Part shown: piece after piece, positions 57,601 to 64,000 of the stretch
How the letters are laid out: the number at the start of each line of letters is the position of its first letter
How positions within the stretch are numbered: the first letter of the stretch is position 1
Source: Phialophora verrucosa
Taxonomy: Eukaryota; Ascomycota; Eurotiomycetes; Chaetothyriales; Herpotrichiellaceae
Reading direction: 5' to 3'
Assembly: GCA_002099365.1 (NCBI GenBank)
Contig: MSED01000004.1
Span: forward strand, 620,001 to 684,000
DNA length: 64,000 bases
Made by a program: the position numbers and the translations under genes
Notes under the pieces: model-generated
Told to the model about the DNA's origin: nothing
Database searches by the model: none
What the model saw: the letters and a program-made list of their open reading frames with translations, nothing else

Positions 57601-58354
57601 GACGTCGAAGGCGCGCAAGTTGGTCCTCCAATTGGGAGACTCGAGATTCTGAAATTTCCAATTCTTTATCTGCGTCTTCTTTCGACATGCGAAGCTCCAT
57701 CATGTCCTGCTGTCCACGCTCGGCAGATCTCTCGGCCGCTTTCTGTCCTGCCCGCAGTTCTCTGATCTCATCCGCTTGCTCGTCCCATTGTCTTTCAAGC
57801 ACCTCGATGTCATGCTCCAGTTGAGTCTTTTGAAGACGAAGTTTTTCATTCTCGAGGAGTAGATTCTTGTCTACACTCATACATTTGCTCTTTCTTTCGT
57901 CTTGTTCTTCGGTGGGTATGGAGGTTTCTTGACTGATGGGTACATCATCTTGGGAATTGCTTCCTCTGCTTAGACTGCCTGAATCCCGGCGGCCGCATCT
58001 TCTTGCTTCAGTCTCCTCCTCATGGTACTCAGTGTACCAGAGGGTGCTCCGAGGTGAAGACGATCTCGCAAGCCGATCTGCAAGGCTGCTCAAGTCTGCG
58101 ATGTCATTCTCCTGTCCTACACTCCAAGCAGACGAAGCTCGTCGGGAATTAGGCCCAAAGGCCGATGACCGCCGGCTGGTTGCTGCTGAAGACCGTCGAC
58201 TTGCTGCTACTGACGGAGGTCTCAAACCTCTGCCTTGAGGCGAGGTAACGTCACCTGTTCCGAAGGTTGCATAGGCTTGTATACCATCTTCGGAAGTTTG
58301 TGGTTCCCTGTTATCATCTTGGTTGGGTTCCCGCGGCATATTTTGCGAGGTCAT
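54689..58354 (-). CDS. Coiled-coil membrane protein with Thr/Glu-rich C-terminal domain
   Basis: A single-exon frame of 1221 aa from the ATG opening MTSQNMPREPNQDD. An Arg/Ser-rich N-terminus (SRRSSAATSRRSSAF) precedes a strong coiled coil at about 161-358 (NEKLRLQKTQLEHDIEVLER). A long Ser/Pro-rich disordered region follows. A single predicted membrane helix lies at about 890-918 (LLIARVLVGINMALFVATIL). Beyond it are about 300 residues with a Thr/Glu repeat (TATETRTKTETETLTK), a CDCSCP motif and a conserved-looking end, RVYWGFIPEVQRFLDIMNFK. A long cytosolic or nuclear coiled coil with a luminal or external C-terminus suggests a tether or anchor. I recognise no named orthologue. Confidence 0.7.
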   Translation of the reverse strand: MTSQNMPREPNQDDNREPQTSEDGIQAYATFGTGDVTSPQGRGLRPPSVAASRRSSAATSRRSSAFGPNSRRASSAWSVGQENDIADLSSLADRLARSSSPRSTLWYTEYHEEETEARRCGRRDSGSLSRGSNSQDDVPISQETSIPTEEQDERKSKCMSVDKNLLLENEKLRLQKTQLEHDIEVLERQWDEQADEIRELRAGQKAAERSAERGQQDMMELRMSKEDADKELEISESRVSQLEDQLARLRRLEGVQEKLDKAEWQLGDYYNELEGKEAELIRLRQEVEELRASNDPLQRALQRSEQERDNVNAELQTVLHWMEKLHEQQVKRDIDQFREYDNKVLERLDQREAARRRGSVGSMQPQHEVLGDFMSSRPQSLTSQSRASSVRHSIANERSFPSRPNSLASRASGSPAMLPSPRPVNMTASPLDRLDVTAYHQPRESRRASSQRLNYRERTDTRPIHGQFELSQRMFAPQTSSRLRHSSIPAESRLDVFFRASNVPSSPSILDFAGTDVSEGLSNRALSAPITKEEHEELLEYLKARFPVPITWENAKTRAVFEPERTGPPEQGQGTPSENSQAEVSHEVAPLASPIEWQTFRSPVDSAVGDHRKRRNTKRPTPITAKIDGSPFGSLTDSMQAPSNIAGYVASTPPPTRHFREADTAELIKATGSSSPVSPLVTSSGLRRRRAEFSSVTALGSPIGKGHDVFGSQRGHSPTSPVISPNTKVPSSPRFTPISTTPRSPSSITLPASDDETAEVGKVVRSIVDAFEPLSPYKRRNGSARNPPPRPVHTDTALSPCELVTSDLPDGADMDGEVAQRQDPPHVTATGRPSTPSGENDKSGECASPGAVFIGIKRSEADVDSSQRFTEESADIEQKIFRTGSQTRSLLIARVLVGINMALFVATILALYTYLSAFRAPAPLWTPAVVPRSASICPPWQMSSDIPVCEPYHAGNGVYTEKVTIPKWVTSTLTEISTAIATETATETRTKTETETLTKVDFKTHTEAEMSIKSLTSIVTSTSTLTETQIETSTSTTTATLTQVEVKPETLIETRTLTETNSPALSSDSYFPRDLPFPPPTRSFTGAQLPSFMLLNPTHSDPKPVAVPRPVPATGIVGSSPSRCDCSCPVPNPKVESTSSTDTRTGTVRSTILTASQIDARAAKVKQRAVQSQMHMSTRHNRAYLGRVYWGFIPEVQRFLDIMNFKLMELLIGPAWGVRQY

Positions 58355-58910
58355 TGTGGTATCAGCGAGGACCAATTTTTAGATTCTTGAAAGTCACTCC
58401 TCAGAGTTCCCACACCTGAACTAATGGTGCGGTATGGATTTGTCGTTAGCCGGTCGGTTGTTCCTTGAGACTTGGGTAATACAGATCCTCGGTGCGCAAA
58501 GGAAGAGTCGAGTGATTCTTTGTCGTCGCGATGGACGCTTCGAGTCGACAAGAAAGAAATTGCGTGCAGATCCATGATGTCGATTCAAGAACAATGGGAG
58601 ACGGAGAATAGGCCGAGCATCACTATTGACAGACAATAAAAGCTTCCGCATTCAGAGTTAATCGAAGGTTGGAAACTTTGATGGTGCGGCAGCCGGCTTG
58701 ACAATGGGAACTTGTGGCACAGACCATGTCACATTCCAGCGGAGGGCTCAAAGCTCAGCTGAGGTTCTCACTGTTGTGCTAGCTCAAGCATGTCGAATGT
58801 CGATTCCATCCAATTTGAACTGCAAAGGCGGATGTGAACAAGACAGCCATCAGCCGCCAACACCTGTCCTGTCGCAGGAGCGGATGTCTCAGATCACGAT
58901 TCTGTTGACT
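58355..58910. promoter_or_regulatory. Upstream region of the coiled-coil gene
   Basis: About 550 bp between the coiled-coil gene start and the stop of the Ppn2-like gene, both on the minus strand. No motif or small gene stands out. Confidence 0.4.
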
Positions 58911-60098
58911 TCAGCCCGCTTTGTTGCTTGGAGGTGCTTCCGGACCGCCATCTCGGAGTACGTCGACTTGAAGGGATGAGCGGTGGGTGTGCTTTCTTGC
59001 CTTGACTTGGACTATCTCTTGCCTTCCATCACCGTCAACCACCAAAGCGGTAAGCTTGCCTCCCTTCACACAGCCAGTGTCGAGGCCCTTGGTGTATTTG
59101 CGGATCTGCAAGCCTTCTTTAGCGTTGTGGCCATAGATAACTGTAGTGTGTGTCTCGGATCCTCTCTTGTGCTTGCCAAAGCGCTTGTGCAGATTGAGTA
59201 GCTGTTGATATCTGTTCCACAGCTTGTACCATGCAACGCTGCCCTTGAGTTTGTGCTTGTGTGATGGCAAATGTGTCGCGAGATCGAGTACTCTCATGTT
59301 CATGGCTGTGACAGGGTCCTGCAAGTCGAGCGCCAGCCCCGGGATGAGTCCAGCATGGACGGCCACAGCCTCACCCTTGAAAGCCTTCATCTCGCCTATC
59401 CTAAGTATGATAGGACATGATTGTAAATACTCAAGCTGTGAAGCGCTAAGAGACCTTGCTAATCGCTGCACAGGGTCTTCATGCTTGTGTCTGCCCCTGT
59501 TCTTCTCTGAAACCAAGCTCTCGTGGGTAGCTGAAGTCTGTGCTCGAAGACTTTGTGCGACAAGAAGAAGGCGATCATCGTGGTTGCCTCTTACGCAAGA
59601 TGCGTTGTAGCGCCGTAATAAATCAATCACACCCAAAGAGTCCGGTCCTTTAGAGACTATATCTCCAAGCGCAACGAGGTGATCTTGGGAAGGATCAAAT
59701 CGCAGCTTCTTTAACAAAGCCTCCAACTCCTTTCTGCATCCGTGAATGTCACCCACAAAAACCAATCTTTTTCTACCGGCATCGGATCCCCTTTTCTCTT
59801 TCGTTGGCCGTGGGAGCAGGTCGGGATCGAGGATTTTGACGTGAACGGGACCAGGGAACTTGGAGTGCTTGTTCGCTCCGAAGACACCTCCAGCTGCAGA
59901 TTCCGAGTTGAGTGCAGACCACGCAGATCTTCCCTCCTCAATGAACGGCGAAACGACCTTGATCAAAAGAATGATTGAACATATGGCAAGAACAATGAGC
60001 ACGGGAGTCACGCTCCTAATTCTCAGGATTCGGACAAGGACTCTAGGGAGTTGTGTGGCCTCGTTGTCGACGGAGGCAGGGAGGACTGACTTGGGCAT
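58911..60098 (-). CDS. PPN2: Calcineurin-like metallophosphatase, Ppn2-type endopolyphosphatase
   Basis: A single-exon gene of 395 aa. A membrane anchor lies at about 32-50 (VLIVLAICSIILLIKVV). The PPP-type metallophosphoesterase motifs follow: VGDIHGCRKELE (Asp117, His119), LGDIVSKGPDS (Asp146), RGNHDDRLLL (Asn172, His173), AVHAGLIPG and IYGHNAKEGL. Yeast Ppn2 is a vacuolar, metal-dependent endopolyphosphatase with the same N-terminal anchor and motif set. The length and topology fit. Related bacterial-type Ser/Thr phosphatases are the main alternative. The C-terminus is polar. Gene symbol rests on resemblance from memory. Confidence 0.82.
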   Translation of the reverse strand: MPKSVLPASVDNEATQLPRVLVRILRIRSVTPVLIVLAICSIILLIKVVSPFIEEGRSAWSALNSESAAGGVFGANKHSKFPGPVHVKILDPDLLPRPTKEKRGSDAGRKRLVFVGDIHGCRKELEALLKKLRFDPSQDHLVALGDIVSKGPDSLGVIDLLRRYNASCVRGNHDDRLLLVAQSLRAQTSATHESLVSEKNRGRHKHEDPVQRLARSLSASQLEYLQSCPIILRIGEMKAFKGEAVAVHAGLIPGLALDLQDPVTAMNMRVLDLATHLPSHKHKLKGSVAWYKLWNRYQQLLNLHKRFGKHKRGSETHTTVIYGHNAKEGLQIRKYTKGLDTGCVKGGKLTALVVDGDGRQEIVQVKARKHTHRSSLQVDVLRDGGPEAPPSNKAG

Positions 60099-61036
60099 AT
60101 CGTCCGGTCTCCTTTGGGTTCAATACATTCGTCTCTTACAATGCTCATGGGGGTTCCGTAGGAGAAAGGGGACTAGAGTACCTGGTCGCTCTCGGGAGTT
60201 TGGACGAGGAGACATTCGGGGAAAGGTTCACCGGCTACTGCGAGATCAACGTCAAGAGCTCCACTTGCTTACCTCTCCACACCACGACAACTAAGAGCAA
60301 GCATATGTACCTCTGACGTGCGGCGAGCCTCCATGCGCAAGCACTAACAGCGGTGCCTCTATGGAGCGTGGAAGATTGTTGGCATCCGGTCCGCTTTGAT
60401 CTGGTGTGTCTGGTCAAGCTCCGCAGCCGGTGACGCAGGCAGCAAGTCAATGGAAACGAGACTTGTTTAGCATTGTCACGTGAGAGGGGATACAGAAGCT
60501 TAAGTAAGCTGCCTCTGACATCAACTTGTTGGGTGACTCGAACCTACATAGTCGTCCGTGACTCGCATCTACTCCGGACGCGCAGCTACTCAGTAACTTC
60601 TGTTATCGTCCATGTGTCGCCCTCCCTCGCTTTGCTTACGCATCTTTTAGCCTGGCCCAGGAGACTTCATAACCTCTGTTCAGAGAACCACCTTGTGATG
60701 ACTTGGTTCTGAACTAAATACACTCTCAGATCGACGGAATGTGCCTATCGCCTGAGTATTCCTTTGCTCCTCCGAGGAGACAATCCCAACTTTAGTACAA
60801 CCAGGACAGCTGACTGTGCCCTTGGATGACCCTGCTCAAAGTCTCTTGTCGCGTGATCTTCGATCCAACGGAAGCAATGCACTACAGCGTGATCTCCACA
60901 CAAGTGAAAGCGTAGAGAGACGCGGAGACAACGAGCAAGTAGTCGGGGTTCTGCGCAACCTGTCCTCAGCAGAGGCTGTTAACAGCATAAAAGGACCGTA
61001 CACGCCGATAGAAGGTTGATGTGGAGCGGGCCGGTC
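60099..61036. other. Intergenic region
   Basis: About 940 bp between the start of the Ppn2-like gene and the stop of the zinc-finger/receiver gene (both minus). It should contain the PPN2-like promoter and the upstream gene's terminator. ORFs up to 144 codons overlap the PPN2 5' end antisense and have no domain. Confidence 0.4.
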
Positions 61037-62968
61037 TCATTTATCCACTTCCCTTGGCCTGCTATCCAAGAGGATGCTATACATGTCAAGGTACGGCAGC
61101 GCGTGATGCTGCGATTCGCCATGCGCGTAGATATCCTCAGCGGAGCTGAAAGCCAGAATGCAGAGCTTGCATACGAAGACCGCTGCGCGGGGTGATCTCG
61201 TTGCCTTGCTCTTGTGTTGCACACTCGTTGCGTTATCAGAAGCGTAACCTCCCGACCCGCCTTGAGACCTTGATGGACGAAGAGCTGCTCCATCTTGCTT
61301 GTCAGCGCTGCAGCTGTTGTGGCTGGCTCTAGCGGCGGCACTCTCGTATATGGCGTTCTGGACATCGACATCAAGGAACGTGTACTTATCTCGGAGCCGG
61401 AGAGCCTTCGTTTTCATTCGGGTACATACATCAGCAATATCCAAGCCTCTGGCATAGAGTTCGTGCGAAGTGATGAACTCCCAAAGAGCGTTCCCGCGAA
61501 GCTCAGCCCCGAAAGGATCCGGCGAGTACATGATAGGAGGTGAAAAGTTGGATTGGGCGTTCTGCGCGTCATAGTGACTTGAAGTCCGAGGTTCGTCAAG
61601 CGCGTCCCACTCGCTACTCGGTCTGAGGTTGTTGCGAATGCTCGTGGGGCCTTGTTCACGAATATACGACCCCTTGAGATGTCCTAGGTGCCTCTCCAAC
61701 ACGATCAACTTGTCTCGACAAGTAAATGGCTTTGGTAAGACATCATCCATGCCACACTGCACGTATGTGGCAAGATCATCGGGTCCGGTCTGGGTCGTCA
61801 TCGCAATAATTGGAGTCCTGTTAGAGGATCGACGGAGAACACGGGTGGCAGCAACGCCACCTAAGCCGGGCATAGCAGTCTCGATCAGAACTGTGTCGTA
61901 CTTGTATGCTCCCTGCATTCTGACAATTGCATCACGGCCATCTGAAGCTGTGTCGAAATCGCAGCCTAGGAGACGCAGAAACATGGAAGCGGTTAGCCTA
62001 GATTGGAGGTGGTGATGGACCATGAGAATCCGCGGCCGCCGTCGCCAGTGGTATTGGTCGATTTCCCCTCCAATGTCCTGTCTGCACGGCGCGGCTGAGG
62101 CGATGGACATTTGCGTGGAGCAATCGAATTGAACTGGACTATTGTCAAGGACGGAGCTCGGTGCCTTCTGGAGACGGACGTCCTGATAGTGCTCACGGAT
62201 CTCTTCATATGTTGGGTTCATGTTAGGGACACCCTGATTCATGTCCTGTGTTCTTTCTGCGCCCAGAAAAGAGAAAGAAGGCTTGAATACTTGTTCACCA
62301 GATATGTCAGCTGATGGCAGCGTATCCTCCGGCGTGCACACCCAGACGGGATTTGCATTTTCAGTCCGCATTGCGCTTCGCACTCGGTGCACGGTTTCAG
62401 TAGTACGTGCCGGTAATGGGTAAGCTCTGTCCAGGCGACTGCTCATGTCTTGCATTTGGCCCCAGGTGTCCTCTAGCTTCCGCTTCTCGAGCATCCATGG
62501 AGGAGTCACAGGTGGCCCCGACACTTCAGACTGCCGCTCCATGATATCAGAACGGAACGAGGCATCGAACGGAGTCGGTGATAGCGACGTCGCGCTATCG
62601 TTGTTCAAACCGCTCGAGTTATCCGCCACCGTTTCGTCCTGCTGCGCATCGCCACTGTCCGCCTGATGGCTTCTGCTGCACCGTGCCGCACTCCGCCGAT
62701 GCAAATGTCTGTTCAGATCACTCTTCTTGTGAAATCCTTTCCCGCATCCCCATTCGTCTCCGTCTTCTGCAAATTTGCATTTGTATTTGTATGATCCGCC
62801 GTGCACTTCTCTACGCTTTTTCAGGTCGTAGGATCTGGAGAACGATTTCCTGCATGCGGAAACAGAGCATTTGAATGGCTTGTCTCCAGTGTGCGATCTC
62901 GAATGCTCCAACAGCTTCGTTGATCTGAAAAGTGTTTTCCCGCAGACATGACAAGTATGCACTGGCAT
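61037..62968 (-). CDS. C2H2 zinc-finger protein fused to a degenerate receiver domain
   Basis: A single-exon gene of 643 aa from an ATG. Finger 1 is canonical (Cys6, Cys9, His22, His26). Finger 2 has Cys34, Cys39 and His56 but Arg52 at the first His position. Finger 3 has Cys64, Cys75, His88 and either His or Cys97. A polar linker leads to a response-regulator receiver domain at about 313-431. It resembles the Skn7/Prr1 receivers in AMTTQTGPDDLATYVQCGMD and LPKPFT (Lys413). However, the acidic pocket is His318-His320, and Glu363 replaces the phosphoacceptor Asp (LIETAMPG). Residues 432-590 are linker. A last C2H2 finger occupies Cys600, Cys603, His616, His621/622. DNA binding with phosphorylation-independent regulation is inferred. 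I know of no named family with this architecture. Confidence 0.85.
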   Translation of the reverse strand: MPVHTCHVCGKTLFRSTKLLEHSRSHTGDKPFKCSVSACRKSFSRSYDLKKRREVHGGSYKYKCKFAEDGDEWGCGKGFHKKSDLNRHLHRRSAARCSRSHQADSGDAQQDETVADNSSGLNNDSATSLSPTPFDASFRSDIMERQSEVSGPPVTPPWMLEKRKLEDTWGQMQDMSSRLDRAYPLPARTTETVHRVRSAMRTENANPVWVCTPEDTLPSADISGEQVFKPSFSFLGAERTQDMNQGVPNMNPTYEEIREHYQDVRLQKAPSSVLDNSPVQFDCSTQMSIASAAPCRQDIGGEIDQYHWRRRPRILMVHHHLQSRLTASMFLRLLGCDFDTASDGRDAIVRMQGAYKYDTVLIETAMPGLGGVAATRVLRRSSNRTPIIAMTTQTGPDDLATYVQCGMDDVLPKPFTCRDKLIVLERHLGHLKGSYIREQGPTSIRNNLRPSSEWDALDEPRTSSHYDAQNAQSNFSPPIMYSPDPFGAELRGNALWEFITSHELYARGLDIADVCTRMKTKALRLRDKYTFLDVDVQNAIYESAAARASHNSCSADKQDGAALRPSRSQGGSGGYASDNATSVQHKSKATRSPRAAVFVCKLCILAFSSAEDIYAHGESQHHALPYLDMYSILLDSRPREVDK

Positions 62969-63557
62969 TTGTGTGACGGCCTTTCACTTCACTGTAGCTC
63001 CAAAACGGCCCATGAACACAATGTTCAAGAGAGAGATGATCTGGGTGCTTTCCTGGCAGACCTCGACGTTGTTGCTAGTGTTAATTAGGGGAAATGCCTC
63101 AAACGGGAGCAAGCCTGGGCATCTTCTGGTCGGATGAAGGCATGAAAACACAAGCACAATTGCATGCTTTTGCCCTGCCGGTAGGTATTTGTGGTATCAT
63201 GAGTAGCCATACAGGTTGAAGGCTGTAACGACCCAATCGATACATGAAGGCTGTGCATATTGAGTAAGAGAATAGTGTTGACGCCGCGTTCTCAATGCCA
63301 GTCTAACTGATATTTCGACGAAGTTGCATACGCTCTTGGCTGGCTCGCAATTGAAAGCCCGCGACAGCCGTCACGGTAGGATTGCCACTGTTCACACAGT
63401 CGTCCTCGCGACAACACTCCTTGCCGCTCCTGTCAACAGGAGCGGAGGATGCGGAAGCCTTAGAGTTGACGTCCGCACCTTAACGGCGAAAGACCAAGGG
63501 GCGGAACTGCTCAGCAGCATCATGTCCTTGAGTGTTCGACCAATATGGCTTCAACTA
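62969..63557. promoter_or_regulatory. Upstream region of the zinc-finger/receiver gene
   Basis: About 590 bp 5' of the start at 62968, with no recognised gene. Likely promoter and 5' UTR by position. Confidence 0.4.
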
Positions 63558-63906
63558 TCAGGATGATGATGGCTGGATACCTACTGGGATTCGTCTTATA
63601 TTACCCTTGACATGAGCTACCTCCAAGAATCTAACGTAATGCTCGTGGGAATTCGATTTGGCGGGACGGAAACCGCCAGGGACCAAGGCTTCTTCCATCC
63701 TCCGGCACCGGTTGACCGCCGCGGCAGCCTCGCAAGCAATCAGGAAAAGAGACTGTGTCCGAGGGTGAAGGACAACCAATCCGAAAGCAAACAAACAGTA
63801 TGCGGGTCAGCAGTATTTCCGACGGAAATAATCTCACCAAGGTATAACGCTGGACGATACAGCGCTCATCCTCTGGAGACATTCTATATCCGGATTTCTT
63901 CCCCAT
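63558..63906 (-). CDS. Possible small two-exon gene (87 aa)
   Basis: An ATG at 63906 opens MGKKSGYRMSPEDERCIVQR. A GTGAGA donor after 63838, a CTGAC branch-like site and an ACACAG acceptor at 63753 join, in phase 0, to a frame ending at 63558 (SLFLIACEAAAAVNRCRRME ... GIQPSSS). The 85-nt intron and preserved frame are suggestive, but no family or conservation can be shown. It could be a chance combination. Confidence 0.35.
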
Positions 63907-63945
63907 TTCTCGATTGCTCGACTTCGCAATCCTCCCTACCGAGCC

Positions 63946-64000
63946 ATGTCACCATCTCTGGTTATTATCGGTCTCAGCATATGCCTTTTTGCTCATCTTG
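63946..64000 (+). CDS. Possible start of a gene running off the window
   Basis: An ATG in context GAGCCATGTC opens MSPSLVIIGLSICLFAHL, a strongly hydrophobic stretch like a signal peptide or membrane anchor. Only 18 codons are visible before the window ends. It would diverge from the small minus-strand candidate at 63906. Confidence 0.3.
   Translation, partial: MSPSLVIIGLSICLFAHL

Noticed and set aside
60530..60600. Possible tRNA-like GACTCGAACC box
   Set aside because: No acceptor stem, D arm or anticodon arm could be folded around it.

Overview
The window looks like nuclear DNA of a filamentous ascomycete (Pezizomycotina). Genes are monocistronic, sit on both strands, and are interrupted by short introns (mostly 47-110 nt) with GT-AG ends and CTNAC-like branch sites. 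The protein set is ascomycete (Opi1, Sly41, Aim32, Ppn2, Itt1, Pex39-like). I cannot fix the order or genus from sequence alone. No rRNA, tRNA, CRISPR array or intact mobile element was recognised. Exon joins were made by hand from splice signals, reading frame and family resemblance; nearly all keep frame exactly. Layout: 0-7.7 kb carries OPI1-like (lipid transcription control), the HDEL receptor ERD2 (five exons) and a gene with an integrase-type HHCC zinc-binding domain, all on the minus strand. 7.7-13.9 kb is gene-poor: one small candidate ORF, one weak ORF fragment and a degenerate tandem repeat of about 67 bp. 13.9-16.8 kb carries quinolinate phosphoribosyltransferase (BNA6) with a 34-bp minisatellite in its intron, a small DUF6640-like membrane protein and a possible retroelement relic. 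16.8-25.4 kb carries a Myb-like/WD40 protein with WDxR boxes (possible Raf1/DIM-9-type DCAF), a Pex39-like KPWE peroxin and a PUF RNA-binding protein. 25.8-34.4 kb carries a secreted alpha/beta hydrolase, a Sly41-type transporter, a CDC50 flippase subunit and a secreted M43 metalloprotease. 34.9-47.8 kb carries a large serine-rich membrane protein, the CaaX protease RCE1 convergent with the dolichyldiphosphatase CAX4, an RWD-RBR ubiquitin ligase, AIM32 and a GFA/CENP-V enzyme. 47.9-64 kb carries a six-exon PigL_N-like/ankyrin protein, a His/Gly-rich membrane protein, a coiled-coil membrane protein with a Thr/Glu tract, a Ppn2-type polyphosphatase, a C2H2 zinc-finger protein fused to a degenerate receiver domain, and two weak candidates at the right edge. 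The housekeeping theme is endomembrane and lipid biology (ERD2, OPI1, SLY41, CDC50, RCE1, CAX4), but nothing indicates a co-regulated cluster. The most unusual item is the 61.0-63.0 kb gene: C2H2 fingers joined to a Skn7-like receiver in which the phosphoacceptor Asp is Glu and the acidic pocket is three His, with another C2H2 finger at the C-terminus.
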